NCBI RefSeq assembly: GCF_013337045.2
Contig: NZ_CP118261.1
Span: forward strand, 434,001-498,000
Direction of reading: 5' to 3'
Source: Agrobacterium vitis
Lineage (GTDB): Bacteria > Pseudomonadota > Alphaproteobacteria > Rhizobiales > Rhizobiaceae
Length of the DNA stretch: 64,000 nucleotides
Part shown: piece after piece, positions 50,193 through 59,333 of the stretch
Position numbering within the stretch: the stretch's first letter is position 1
Layout: the number at the start of each line of letters is the position of its first letter
Made by a program: the position numbers and the translations under genes
Notes under the pieces: generated by a model
The model's database searches: none
Seen by the model: the letters and a program-made list of their open reading frames with translations, nothing else
Told to the model about the DNA's origin: nothing

Positions 50193-51026
50193 ATGGTGCA
50201 AAATGACCAAGCGGCCCCGAAAACGGGTGGCCCTATTCTGAAATTGCGCAATATTTCGAAGAATTTTGGTGCTGTCTCGGCGCTTACGGATATTGATCTG
50301 GAAGTCTGGCCCGGCGAAGTGGTTGCCCTTGTGGGTGATAACGGCGCTGGCAAATCCACCTTGATCAAGGTGCTGGCAGGCGTGCATCAGCCAACCTCCG
50401 GCACCATTGAATTTTGCGGCGAAAACGTCTCGCTCGATAGCCCCAGCCGTGCGCTGGAACTGGGCATTGCCACGGTGTTTCAAGACCTCGCCCTATGCGA
50501 AAATCTGGATGTGGTGGCCAATCTTTTCCTTGGTCACGAGCTTGCGCCATGGAACCTCGATGAAGTGGCCATGGAAGTGCGTGCTTGGACGCTTTTGAAG
50601 GAGCTGGCAGCGCGGATTCCCTCCGTTCGAGAGCCGATTGCCTCGCTATCAGGTGGTCAACGCCAGACGGTTGCCATTGCAAGATCACTACTTCTGGACC
50701 CGAAAATCATCATGCTGGATGAGCCAACGGCGGCCCTTGGTGTTGCCCAGACAGCCGAAGTTTTGAACCTGATTGAGCGGGTGCGCGAACGCGGACTGGG
50801 CGTCATCATCATCAGCCACAATATGGAAGATGTGCGCGCCGTGGCCGATCGCATTGTGGTGCTGCGCCTGGGCAAGAACAACGGCGTCTTTACCCCTGAC
50901 GCATCCAATCAGGAGCTGGTTGCCTCCATCACCGGGGCCACGGAAAATTCCGTGTCGCGCCGCCTGACCCGCAAGACAAATAGCCAAGAAACCAGCGCCC
51001 CAGACACGAGGGGGAGACCCGCATGA
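50193..51026 (+). CDS. Sugar ABC transporter ATP-binding protein
   Basis: Single-domain ATPase (277 aa) of the carbohydrate uptake 2 family: Walker A GDNGAGKST near 49-57, Q-loop VFQDLALCEN, signature LSGGQRQ near 152, and Walker B IIMLDEPTAALG near 172-183. A polar C-terminal tail follows residue 250. It overlaps the permease gene by four bases. The close parallel with the ATPase at 25313-26128 indicates related but separate importers. Confidence 0.92.
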   Translation: MVQNDQAAPKTGGPILKLRNISKNFGAVSALTDIDLEVWPGEVVALVGDNGAGKSTLIKVLAGVHQPTSGTIEFCGENVSLDSPSRALELGIATVFQDLALCENLDVVANLFLGHELAPWNLDEVAMEVRAWTLLKELAARIPSVREPIASLSGGQRQTVAIARSLLLDPKIIMLDEPTAALGVAQTAEVLNLIERVRERGLGVIIISHNMEDVRAVADRIVVLRLGKNNGVFTPDASNQELVASITGATENSVSRRLTRKTNSQETSAPDTRGRPA

Positions 51027-52285
51027 GCAACAATATGTCGAACCCTGAAACCAAGTCCTCCCAAGCCTTGGACCGCAGCGATGAACGCGTCACCCACGAT
51101 GATGGTGTGCTGGGCATGTTGCGCAGTTTTATCAATCGGATCAAATCGGGCGATCTGGGCATGTTGCCAGTCGCCATTGGTCTGATTGTGATTTCCACCG
51201 TGTTCAGCATTCTCAACCCGATTTTTCTGGCCCCGAACAATCTGGTCAATCTGCTTTTTGATTGCGCAACCGTTGGTATCATTTCGCTGGGCATTGTTTG
51301 TGTGTTGTTGTTGGGTGAGATTGACCTCTCGGTTGGTTCCATGAGTGGTCTGGCCTCGGCCATCATTGGTGTCTTGTGGGTCAATTCCGGCCTTCCGGTG
51401 ATTGTTGCCGTGTTTGCGGCTCTGGTCACCGGGGCGGCGGTGGGTGCGCTTTATGCGGTGCTGTATAACCGCATGGGCATGCCAAGCTTTGTCGCCACGC
51501 TGTCTGGCCTGCTGGCCTTGCTGGGCATGCAGCTCTACATTCTCGGCCCAACGGGCAGTATCAATTTGCCCTATGCCTCACCTTTGGTGCGTTTTGGCCA
51601 AATTCTGGTGATGCCGCATTGGCTGTCCTTCACGCTGGCTTTGGTGCCCGGTGTTGTGATGATTGTGTTTGGGCTGGCTGTTCGCAAGCGCCGCCAAGCG
51701 GTCAACCTGTCCTCAAAACCCTTGAGTGGGTTGTTGATCAAGGCCGCCATCCTCACGCTGGGCTTTGAATTTGCCGTCTACTATCTCAACCTCGGACGCG
51801 GCGTGCCTTGGATGTTTGCGCTATTTGTGGCGCTGGTGGTGGTGGTCAATTACCTCCTGACCAAGACACAATGGGGCCGCTCGATGTTTGCCGTAGGTGG
51901 CAATCGTGAAGCCGCCCGCCGGGCGGGCATCAATGTTCGCCGCATCTATATGAGCGCGTTTATGCTGTGCTCAACCCTTGCAGCCCTTGGCGGCGTACTG
52001 TCGGCATCGCGTCTTGCATCGTCCAGCCAGCAGGCAGGCACGGGTGATGTGAACTTGAACGCCATTGCCGCCGCCGTGATTGGTGGCACCAGCCTGTTTG
52101 GCGGGCGTGGCAGTGCCTATTCGGCGCTGCTTGGCATCATCGTCATTCAGGCGATTTCCAATGGTTTGACGCTCCTCAACCTCAGCTCATCGCTGCGTTA
52201 CATGATCACCGGGGCCGTGCTTGCCATTGCCGTGATTGTGGATTCGCTTGCGCGCCGCTCCCGTGTCAGTCACGGCCGCGCCTAA
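51023..52285 (+). CDS. Sugar ABC transporter permease (XylH-like)
   Basis: Inner-membrane permease (420 aa), longer than the 330-residue RbsC type and comparable to XylH. It has about eleven to twelve hydrophobic segments and a long N-terminal cytoplasmic stretch, with the motif [14 protein letters not shown] near 93-106 and [18 protein letters not shown] near 353-370. Start overlaps the ATPase gene by four bases, and an SDR gene follows after 25 bp. Together with the preceding genes it makes a complete xylose/pentitol-type importer. Confidence 0.92.
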   Translation: MSNNMSNPETKSSQALDRSDERVTHDDGVLGMLRSFINRIKSGDLGMLPVAIGLIVISTVFSILNPIFLAPNNLVNLLFDCATVGIISLGIVCVLLLGEIDLSVGSMSGLASAIIGVLWVNSGLPVIVAVFAALVTGAAVGALYAVLYNRMGMPSFVATLSGLLALLGMQLYILGPTGSINLPYASPLVRFGQILVMPHWLSFTLALVPGVVMIVFGLAVRKRRQAVNLSSKPLSGLLIKAAILTLGFEFAVYYLNLGRGVPWMFALFVALVVVVNYLLTKTQWGRSMFAVGGNREAARRAGINVRRIYMSAFMLCSTLAALGGVLSASRLASSSQQAGTGDVNLNAIAAAVIGGTSLFGGRGSAYSALLGIIVIQAISNGLTLLNLSSSLRYMITGAVLAIAVIVDSLARRSRVSHGRA

Positions 52286-52310
52286 CAAGATTTACAAGGA
52301 GAATTGTATC

Positions 52311-53039
52311 ATGACAGATATCATGAAAGGCAAAGTCGCCGCCATCACCGGCGCTGCATCGGGCATTGGTCTCGCTTGCGCCAAAATTCTGCTGGCGGAA
52401 GGCGCAACGGTGGTGTTGATCGACCGCGCCAAGGACAAACTGGATGCGCTTTGCGCAGAACTCGGTGAGCGTGCCAAGCCGCTGGTGGTGGATCTTTTGA
52501 ATGGGCCAGAGGTTTCCGCCATGCTGCCGCGCATTCTGGAGGTCGCAGGTGGTCTCGATATTTTCCACGCCAACGCCGGAGCCTATATTGGCGGTGCCGT
52601 GGCAGAAGGCGACCCAGATGCTTGGGATCGGATGTTGAACCTCAATATCAACGCGGCCTTTCGCTCGGTGCATGCGGTTTTGCCGCATCTGATTGCGCAA
52701 AAATCCGGCGATATCCTGTTTACCAGCTCGATTGCAGGCGTGGTGCCTGTGGTGTGGGAGCCGATTTACACGGCCTCGAAATTTGCCGTTCAGGCCTTTG
52801 TGCATTCCACCCGCAGACAGGTTTCGCAACACGGGGTGCGTGTGGGCGCGGTGTTGCCCGGTCCAGTCGTCACTGCATTGCTCGATGATTGGCCAAAGGC
52901 CAAGATGGATGAAGCACTGGCCAATGGCAGCCTGATGCAGCCGCAGGAAGTGGCAGAGGCTGTGCTCTTCATGCTGTCGCGACCACGCAATGTCACCATC
53001 CGTGATCTGGTGATTGTGCCCAACAGCGTCGATCTTTAA
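52311..53039 (+). CDS. Short-chain dehydrogenase/reductase (polyol dehydrogenase-like)
   Basis: Classical SDR (242 aa) with TGAASGIG at about 12-19, Asp at the end of beta2 (VVLIDRAKD) favouring NAD, NAGA near 85, catalytic Ser in TSSIAG near 133 and YTASK (Tyr and Lys) near 146-150. AAGGAG lies ten bases before ATG 52311, and earlier in-frame starts overlap the permease gene. Its place between a pentitol-type importer and a ribulokinase-like FGGY kinase suggests it oxidises the imported polyol (for example ribitol) to a ketopentose; this is inference from context. Confidence 0.88.
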   Translation: MTDIMKGKVAAITGAASGIGLACAKILLAEGATVVLIDRAKDKLDALCAELGERAKPLVVDLLNGPEVSAMLPRILEVAGGLDIFHANAGAYIGGAVAEGDPDAWDRMLNLNINAAFRSVHAVLPHLIAQKSGDILFTSSIAGVVPVVWEPIYTASKFAVQAFVHSTRRQVSQHGVRVGAVLPGPVVTALLDDWPKAKMDEALANGSLMQPQEVAEAVLFMLSRPRNVTIRDLVIVPNSVDL

Positions 53040-53088
53040 TCGGCGCCAACCTCATCATTGTCCCATCTATATTTGAAGAGCATTTGCC

Positions 53089-54723
53089 ATGACCGAAGCA
53101 ACTGACACCGTCGCGACCGGGCTTGAACGCTATATTATCGGCGTCGACGTCGGCACAGGCAGCGCCCGTGCCGGCCTGTTTGATCTGAGCGGTACGCTTG
53201 TGGCCGTTGCCAAACGCGATATTGCGCTGTTTCGCGAGGCCGGGGCAATTGCCGAGCAGTCCAGCACAGATATCTGGGATGCCGTCTGCACGGTTGTCCG
53301 GCAGGTTGCCGAAGGTGTGGACGATCCAGCTCATGTCATCGGCCTCGGCTTTGATGCCACGTGCTCGCTGGTGGTGCTGGGTGAAGGTGGAAAGCCATTG
53401 CCAGTGGGTTCGTCAGAGCTTGCGGAGCGGGACATCATCGTCTGGATGGATCAACGAGCCGTGACGCAAGCGGAGAAAATCAACGCCATCGGCCATGATG
53501 TGCTGCGCTATGTCGGTGGTAAGATTTCACCAGAGATGGAAACGCCCAAGATTCTCTGGTTGAAGGAAAATCGTCCCGAGACCTTCAAAAGTGCTTGGCA
53601 GTTTTTTGATCTTGCCGATTTTCTCACCTGGAAGGCAACGGGCGAGCTTGCCCGCTCCACCTGTACCGTGACCTGCAAATGGACCTATCTGGCCCATGAG
53701 CAGAGATGGGACGCCAGCTATTTCCATGCGATTGGGCTGGGAGAACTGGCGGACGAGGGCTTCAGCCGCATTGGCCAGCGCATTGTCGAACCCGGAACGC
53801 CGCTTGGGCAGGGTCTGACAGAAACCGCCGCTATCGCCATGGGCCTAACAACTGGCACGGCGGTGGCCGCAGGCATGATTGATGCCCACGCGGGCGGCAT
53901 TGGTACAGTGGGCATTGGCAGCGGCCCTAAAGACAATATGGCCTATGTGTTTGGCACCTCCTCCTGCACCATGACCTCAACTGTTGAACCCGTGTTTGTA
54001 CCCGGCGTCTGGGGGCCCTATTACTCGGCCATGGTGCCGGGCATGTGGTTGAATGAGGGCGGACAGAGTGCCGCCGGTGCGGCGATTGATCAATTGCTGG
54101 CCTTTCACCCGGCAGCACCAGAGACAGCCACAAAGGCGCGTGAACAGGGTGTTGCTCTGCCGGTTCTGTTGGCGCAGGCGGCAGCGGCCAAGGTCAGCAC
54201 CCTGCCCGATGTCGTGCATTTGGCGAAAGGTTTGCACATCGTGCCGGAATTCCTCGGCAACCGCGCGCCGTTTGCCGATCCCCACGCACGCGCCATCATT
54301 GCCGGTCTGGGTATGGACCGGGATTTTGATAGTCTGGTTGCGCTCTATATCGCTGGCCTGTGCGGCATTGGTTATGGTCTGCGTCAAATCATTGAGACAC
54401 AGGCCGCGTCGGGCGCGTTTATTGAGCGCGTTGTGATCAGCGGTGGCGCTGGCGAGAGTGATCTGGTGCGGCAAGTATTGGCCGATGCCTGTGGTAAGCC
54501 CGTGTTGGCACCGGCCATGGCGGAACCGGTTTTGCTGGGATCGGCGATTTTGGGTGCCGTGGCGGGAAAGGCCTTTTCAGGCGTTAGCCAGGCAATGGAA
54601 GCCTTGAGCGGCGTAACAAAGACCTATCATCCACAGGGCGGGGCGTTGGCCAATATCCACAGCCAAAGATATAGCCATTTTACAACGCTACAACACCAGG
54701 GTAGAGCGCTACGCGATGTGTAG
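53089..54723 (+). CDS. FGGY-family carbohydrate kinase (ribulokinase-like)
   Basis: Sugar kinase (544 aa) that phosphorylates a ketose with ATP. N-terminal phosphate-1 motif GVDVGTGSARAGLFD near 18-32, catalytic Asp region WMDQRA near 120, and the C-terminal FGGY signature area including VISGGAGESDLVRQVLAD near 447-464. The sequence looks like the D-ribulose/YpCarbK subgroup rather than glycerol or xylulose kinases. It ends the operon. Combined with the SDR, the likely route is polyol to ketopentose to ketopentose 5-phosphate, feeding the pentose phosphate pathway. Confidence 0.9.
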   Translation: MTEATDTVATGLERYIIGVDVGTGSARAGLFDLSGTLVAVAKRDIALFREAGAIAEQSSTDIWDAVCTVVRQVAEGVDDPAHVIGLGFDATCSLVVLGEGGKPLPVGSSELAERDIIVWMDQRAVTQAEKINAIGHDVLRYVGGKISPEMETPKILWLKENRPETFKSAWQFFDLADFLTWKATGELARSTCTVTCKWTYLAHEQRWDASYFHAIGLGELADEGFSRIGQRIVEPGTPLGQGLTETAAIAMGLTTGTAVAAGMIDAHAGGIGTVGIGSGPKDNMAYVFGTSSCTMTSTVEPVFVPGVWGPYYSAMVPGMWLNEGGQSAAGAAIDQLLAFHPAAPETATKAREQGVALPVLLAQAAAAKVSTLPDVVHLAKGLHIVPEFLGNRAPFADPHARAIIAGLGMDRDFDSLVALYIAGLCGIGYGLRQIIETQAASGAFIERVVISGGAGESDLVRQVLADACGKPVLAPAMAEPVLLGSAILGAVAGKAFSGVSQAMEALSGVTKTYHPQGGALANIHSQRYSHFTTLQHQGRALRDV

Positions 54724-54812
54724 GCGCATTGAATATCCTTGGGATTCTCTGACACCTGGACAAAACGACGAGCAGACAATCCGATCAAAATGCTGGCCTA
54801 TTGAAATGCTGG

Positions 54813-55919
54813 TCAGCTTTGAAGTTGTAGGGTGTATCGCGTATGTCGCCGCTCTCCGGTGCGGGTGAATGCCCCGATCTCGACAAGGTGCTGGAGGTCA
54901 CGCGTTGCCGTCGCACGTGATGTGGCTGTGATTGAAATGTAATTTTCTGCGCTCAACCCGCCTTTAAAACCAGCGATACCCTCTCGAAAAATACGGGCGA
55001 TGACTTTTTCCTGGCGCTCATTAAACCGGTCCCGAAACCGATCATAGAATTTTGCCTTTTGAATGAAAAAGGCAATACGATCAATCGTCGCCTGTTGGGC
55101 CTTCAGGACCGTCTGCGAAAAATAGAGAAGCCATCCGTTGATATCGAGTTTTCGCTGATGGCTCTCAAGTTCGCAGTAATAGGCCTTTCGGTCACGCTCA
55201 ATTGTAAAGGCAAGTGAAATCAGGCTTGGTTGCCCAATGTTCTGCGCTAGTGATTTTTCAGCAAGCGCACGTCCAATTCTACCGTTGCCGTCCTCAAAGG
55301 GATGGATGCTTTCGAAATAGAGGTGTCCGATGGCTGCGCGGGTCAGCGCAGATAATGGAGTTGCCCCGCCTGGACCCGACCGATTGAACCAGTCGATGAA
55401 AAGCGTCATTTCCGCAGCCACTTGGCGAGATGGCGGTGCCTCAAAGTGGATTATAGGCTTGTCCAGGCGACCTGAGACGATCTGCATTGCATCAGTGTGG
55501 CGACGGTAGGCGCCAATTGTTTCGATATATCGGTTTCCCGCCATCAGCATCGAGTGCCACTGGAAAAGGTCCTCATGCTGGAGCGGGCCGGACCAGTTTT
55601 TATAGACGTCAGCCATCATCTCTGCGATCCCGCGCTCTTGCGGTCGGACCGGACGATTGTCTGTGTTGAGACCAAATTGTCGGCGCAGCGATGACTGGAC
55701 GCTTGCTCGATCAAGGAACTCACCTTCGATCTCTGACGTTTTGATGGCTTCGTCGCTCAGCAACTCAATCCGCAATTGGTTACTGTCGTCGTCACTGAAA
55801 TGCCTGACAGCACCAATCACCTCACCGGATGACTGGAGAAACCTTTGCTCCAACAGGGCCATGTTCTCAATGTCATAGGAGAAGTTTGGCCAATCGGGCC
55901 GTTGCCAGTTCCATTGCAT
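54813..55919 (-). CDS. Fic-domain AMPylator-type protein with N-terminal inhibitory motif and C-terminal winged helix
   Basis: Fic protein (368 aa): N-terminal DUF4172-like module (WQRPDWPNFSYD at 5-16), inhibitory motif T61-S-E-I-E65-G66 matching [ST]xxxE[GN], Fic active site HPFEDGNGRIGR at 206-217 with His206, and a C-terminal winged-helix-like domain (about 300-368, SATSRATATRDLQHLVEIGAF). The complete active site predicts transfer of AMP from ATP to a protein hydroxyl, held off by the intramolecular helix (class II, no separate antitoxin). Target unknown. The gene start is wrapped by an inverted repeat that encloses the ribosome binding site. Confidence 0.93.
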   Translation of the reverse strand: MQWNWQRPDWPNFSYDIENMALLEQRFLQSSGEVIGAVRHFSDDDSNQLRIELLSDEAIKTSEIEGEFLDRASVQSSLRRQFGLNTDNRPVRPQERGIAEMMADVYKNWSGPLQHEDLFQWHSMLMAGNRYIETIGAYRRHTDAMQIVSGRLDKPIIHFEAPPSRQVAAEMTLFIDWFNRSGPGGATPLSALTRAAIGHLYFESIHPFEDGNGRIGRALAEKSLAQNIGQPSLISLAFTIERDRKAYYCELESHQRKLDINGWLLYFSQTVLKAQQATIDRIAFFIQKAKFYDRFRDRFNERQEKVIARIFREGIAGFKGGLSAENYISITATSRATATRDLQHLVEIGAFTRTGERRHTRYTLQLQS

Positions 55920-55946
55920 GAGTTATAGCCGCCTTTTCTATAACTC
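55920..55946 (-). promoter_or_regulatory. Inverted repeat enclosing the fic ribosome binding site
   Basis: GAGTTATAG and CTATAACTC (55920-55928 and 55938-55946) form a perfect 9-bp pair immediately before the ATG. On the coding strand the 9-bp spacer AAAAGGCGG holds the ribosome binding site. CATAAT on the coding strand (55950-55955 complement) is a possible -10 element just upstream. Binding by the protein's own winged helix is a natural hypothesis; an RNA hairpin hiding the ribosome site is the alternative. Confidence 0.6.
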
Positions 55947-56130
55947 AAAATTATGCCCATTGATGAGCTATTGCAAGTCGTTCTATCGATCATCCGGATT
56001 TGAAATCTGCTGTGGGTCCTTTATCAAACACCGCTTTCATTACCGCTCGCCTCCGACATGAGGTCGATAGAATGGAATTCAAGCATTTCAAACCATGATC
56101 GTTCCTAACTTAGTCGGAACGTAGACCCTT

Positions 56131-56565
56131 TTAGTCTCTCTTTCGTAGCTTTGTCCGACGATCAAGAATGAGATGATCGACTTTCTCGGAGGGCACATGA
56201 TCTGGATCGCTCTCAGCGGCCTCTTTCAGAAGTCGCGTCAGGCGCTTTAGCTCCTTTTCGTCCAGATGTTCGATGCCCATAAACCGGTTTTCGGCTGCAC
56301 TGGTCAGGATTAACTCGTCAAGTTTTGCCTGAACGGCCTTGCCGTCTCGGTTCTGAGAGTTTTGCAGGACGAAGACCATCAGGAATGTGATGATTGTCGT
56401 TCCGGTATTGACCACGAGTTGCCAGGTTTCTGAAAAGCCGAAGAGCGGACCGCTGACCGCCCAGAGGATAATCCCGGCAACCGCGATGACGAATGTTGCT
56501 GGCTTGCCGGTAAGGTCAGCGATCATGCCGGAAAATTTTGAAAAAAGACTGGTTTTCTCGGACAT
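56131..56565 (-). CDS. Low-affinity iron permease family small membrane protein
   Basis: Protein of 144 aa with two closely spaced hydrophobic segments (about 22-42 and 50-68; TFVIAVAGIILWAVSGPLFGF and VVNTGTTIITFLMVFVLQNSQNRD in parts), then a charged cytoplasmic tail. The FVLQNSQNRD sequence and the overall layout identify the bacterial low-affinity iron permease (Fet4-like) family, though these short members have no proven transport activity. It is monocistronic between fic and the hpa operon. An ATGGTATTCCTCC-type ribosome site reads GGAGG on the coding strand before its ATG. Confidence 0.85.
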   Translation of the reverse strand: MSEKTSLFSKFSGMIADLTGKPATFVIAVAGIILWAVSGPLFGFSETWQLVVNTGTTIITFLMVFVLQNSQNRDGKAVQAKLDELILTSAAENRFMGIEHLDEKELKRLTRLLKEAAESDPDHVPSEKVDHLILDRRTKLRKRD

Positions 56566-56818
56566 GGTATTCCTCCAGATGGAATAAGCCTACCAATAAT
56601 CCTTCGATGGCATGGAAGTTCCGGGGACCTGTCTTTTCGCTCAAGCGGAAGGCCTATCGCTTCATCAGATAATGTTCTTGAGCATCCGATTCTGGTTCAT
56701 CAACTCTGCCATCATCAAATGAGGAAAATCGCGAAGGTTTGTAAATCCGATAAAAAATTTGCCATTCAATCCTTGAGGATTCCACTGAACGCTTTTGTCA
56801 TTATAGCAAGGAAAATAC
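56566..56818. other. Spacer between the iron-permease-like gene and hpaI
   Basis: About 250 bases, AT-richer than its surroundings. No gene, terminator hairpin or repeat that I can support; only weak short open frames. Confidence 0.35.
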
Positions 56819-57625
56819 CTAGTAGACCTTGGCTTCGCCGGCACCTTTGGAGGGCTGAGCCGCGTTAAAATCTGCCAGAAGCTTGCTCGTGGCATTGGCA
56901 AACAAGGTTACATCGTTGCCAATGGCGACAAAACTGGCCCCAAGATCGACATAGCGTCGTGCAAGGGCGAGATCACCGATCAGGATGCCAGCGGCTTTGC
57001 CATGGGACTGGATTTTCAAAAGTGCCTTCTCGACCTCGGCCTGCACCTCTGGCGCACCCGGTTTGCCGAGATAACCCATATCCGCAGCAAGATCTGCCGG
57101 GCCGATAAACACACCATCGACACCATCGACTGCGGCAATAGCATCAAGTGCGGCAAGACCCGCCCGGCTCTCAATTTGCAAAAGCAGACAGATTTCTTCG
57201 TTTGCAGTTTGAAGATAATCAGGAATGCGATTGAAGCGCGATGCCCGCGCCAAAGCTGCACCGACCCCCCGCACACCATGGGGCGGGTAACGGACGGCCT
57301 TCACCATGGTTTCGGCCTGTTCCTTGCTCTCGACCATGGGGATCAGCAGAGTCTGCGCACCGATGTCGAGCATTTGCTTGACCATCCATGTTTCACCAAT
57401 CGGCGGACGGATCACCGCGTGGCTGGATGAGCCTTTCATCGCCTGCAATTGCGCCATCAGCAGCGGCACGTCATTGGGTGCGTGCTCTCCATCCAGCAGC
57501 AACCAATCATAGCCGGCATCGGCCGAAATCTCGACCGTATAAGGGTTGGCAAGCGCCTGCCAAAAGCCGATCTGGGTGCGCTTATCCTTGAGGGCCTGCT
57601 TGAAGGTGTTTTTAGGTGCGGGCAT
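56819..57625 (-). CDS. hpaI: 4-hydroxy-2-oxo-heptane-1,7-dioate aldolase (HpcH/HpaI family)
   Basis: Class II aldolase (268 aa) performing the last ring-fission step of homoprotocatechuate breakdown: 4-hydroxy-2-oxoheptanedioate to pyruvate and succinic semialdehyde. Family motif YDWLLLDGEHAPND near 39-52 carries the catalytic His and Glu/Asp, GVRGVGAALARASRF near 118-132, LLQIESRAGL near 147-156 and VFIGPADLAADMGY near 172-185 hold the metal-ligand Glu and Asp. It is the last gene of the operon, 15 bp after hpaH. The succinic semialdehyde made is handled by the dehydrogenase gene of the same operon. Confidence 0.93.
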   Translation of the reverse strand: MPAPKNTFKQALKDKRTQIGFWQALANPYTVEISADAGYDWLLLDGEHAPNDVPLLMAQLQAMKGSSSHAVIRPPIGETWMVKQMLDIGAQTLLIPMVESKEQAETMVKAVRYPPHGVRGVGAALARASRFNRIPDYLQTANEEICLLLQIESRAGLAALDAIAAVDGVDGVFIGPADLAADMGYLGKPGAPEVQAEVEKALLKIQSHGKAAGILIGDLALARRYVDLGASFVAIGNDVTLFANATSKLLADFNAAQPSKGAGEAKVY

Positions 57626-57639
57626 GGAATCCGTCTCTG

Positions 57640-58443
57640 TTATTCGAAATAGAGGCTCACGGTACCATAAGGTCCGAAATCACCGACGATAGTATCGCCA
57701 TGTCGTGCCTCAACAGGGCGAATGAATGAACCTGCCAGAACCACCTGCCCGGCCTCGATTCCATCCCCATATTGGGCCAGACGATTGGCAAGCCAGGCAA
57801 TGCCCCGCGCGGGCTGATTCAAGACGCCAGCACCCAGGCCGGTTTCCTCAACCTCTGCATTGCGCGATACGATCGCCCCCATCCACCGCATGTCAAGCTG
57901 ATCGGGACGCACGGCCCGCCCACCTGTCACAATGCCCGCATTGGCAGCATTGTCAGAAATGGTGTCAAAAACAGTGCGAGTCTTCTTCGTCTCCGGGTCA
58001 ACCCGCAGGATGCGCGTATCGAGAATTTCCAGCGCAGGCGTCACATAATCCGTGGCGTTCAGCACGTCGAACACGGTCACATCAGGACCTTTCAGAGGTG
58101 CTTTCATCACAAAAGCAATTTCCGCCTCAATCCGCGGCTGGATGAAGCGGTCTTTGGGCACCGTTGCGCCATCCTCAAACACCATATCGTCAAACAGCAC
58201 GCCGGAATCAGGGATGTTGATGTTAAGCGCGTATTGCATGGCTTTGGAGGTGAGGCCAATCTTCCAGCCAATCACCTTTCGCCCGCTGGCGATTTTCCGC
58301 TTCACCCATGCGCCTTGAATGGCGTAGGCGTCATCCATCACCATATCCGGGTGATTCAAGGACAAAAGCCCTGTCTGCACACGGGTTTTTTCGGCCTCAT
58401 CAAGGCTTAGGGCTGCGGCTTCAATTTGATCTCGTGTCAGCAT
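57640..58443 (-). CDS. hpaH: 2-oxo-hept-4-ene-1,7-dioate hydratase
   Basis: Hydratase (267 aa) of the HpaH/MhpD family, adding water to 2-oxohept-4-ene-1,7-dioate to form the HpaI substrate. The family pattern is clear: [15 protein letters not shown] near 58-72, [24 protein letters not shown] near 90-113, quoted as [11 protein letters not shown] with the metal-binding Glu pair, and ALEILDTRI near 134. Start at ATG 58443, where conserved sequence begins; a longer version would run into hpaG. It follows hpaG by one base. Confidence 0.93.
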   Translation of the reverse strand: MLTRDQIEAAALSLDEAEKTRVQTGLLSLNHPDMVMDDAYAIQGAWVKRKIASGRKVIGWKIGLTSKAMQYALNINIPDSGVLFDDMVFEDGATVPKDRFIQPRIEAEIAFVMKAPLKGPDVTVFDVLNATDYVTPALEILDTRILRVDPETKKTRTVFDTISDNAANAGIVTGGRAVRPDQLDMRWMGAIVSRNAEVEETGLGAGVLNQPARGIAWLANRLAQYGDGIEAGQVVLAGSFIRPVEARHGDTIVGDFGPYGTVSLYFE

Positions 58444-58444
58444 C

Positions 58445-59320
58445 CTAGAGCTCCTCATCAGCAATGGTGTTGCGCAACAGGCCAATGCCCTCGGCTTCCA
58501 CCTCCACCACATCACCCGGCTTCAACCAGATGGGTGGATCAAAACGGGCCCCCGCCCCGGTCGGCGTGCCGCAGACAATCACGTCGCCGGGAACCAGCGT
58601 GGTGAAGGTCGAGATGTAATTGATGATCTTGGCGAACGAAAAGATCATCCGGCTGGTGCGGTCGCTCTGGCGCACTTCACCATTCACGCGGGTTTCCAGC
58701 TTGATGTCCGCCAATTGGCTTTCATCGGTAAACGGCACAAGCCATGGTCCGATGGAGCCGGAGGCATCGAAATTCTTGCCCTGGGTGACGTTAAACTTGG
58801 CGTGGCGCACCCAGTCACGCAATGTGCCTTCATTGCAAAGTGTGAGCGCCGCAATGTGCGACAGGGCATCCGCTTCGGCAATGCGACGACCGCCCTTGCC
58901 GATAACGATGGTGACTTCACCTTCATAATCCAGCTGGTGGCTTTCCGGCGGGCGGATCAGCGGCTGGTCATGGCCGATGAACGAGCGCGGAAAGCGGATG
59001 AACAGCGACGGATTGGTCGGAGCCGCCTGCCCATCCTTATATTCCTCATTGCGATCAGGGAAGTTCACGCCAACGCAGATCAGCTTTTCCGGGGTGGCAA
59101 TCGGAATATCGTAAGTGATGTCACTCACCGGAAAATCAGGCTTCTGACCGGATACGGCATCCAGCAGTTCCTGAAACGCATTGGCCACGACCACGTCCTT
59201 GAGGGTCGGGTAGCGCGAGCCGAAACGCGAGGAAAGATCAATCACACCATCGTCAACAATCAGGCCATACGCCTGTCGCTGCCCGGCGGTGAAGCTGGCG
59301 AATTTAGGATGCTGGGTCAT
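58445..59320 (-). CDS. hpaG: Fumarylacetoacetate-hydrolase family decarboxylase/isomerase of homoprotocatechuate pathway
   Basis: FAH-family enzyme (291 aa) expected to act as 5-oxopent-3-ene-1,2,5-tricarboxylate decarboxylase and 2-hydroxyhepta-2,4-diene-1,7-dioate isomerase. Signatures: ICVGVNFPDRNEEY near 97-110, HQLDYEGEVTIVIGKGG near 142-158 with the metal Glu, and GDVIVCGTPTGAGARFDPP near 250-268. In E. coli HpaG is a fused duplicate, while this protein has one unit, the usual form in many other bacteria. GGGAG nine bases upstream supports ATG 59320; longer forms overlap the dehydrogenase gene. Confidence 0.88.
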   Translation of the reverse strand: MTQHPKFASFTAGQRQAYGLIVDDGVIDLSSRFGSRYPTLKDVVVANAFQELLDAVSGQKPDFPVSDITYDIPIATPEKLICVGVNFPDRNEEYKDGQAAPTNPSLFIRFPRSFIGHDQPLIRPPESHQLDYEGEVTIVIGKGGRRIAEADALSHIAALTLCNEGTLRDWVRHAKFNVTQGKNFDASGSIGPWLVPFTDESQLADIKLETRVNGEVRQSDRTSRMIFSFAKIINYISTFTTLVPGDVIVCGTPTGAGARFDPPIWLKPGDVVEVEAEGIGLLRNTIADEEL

Positions 59321-59333
59321 GATTGAACTCCCA

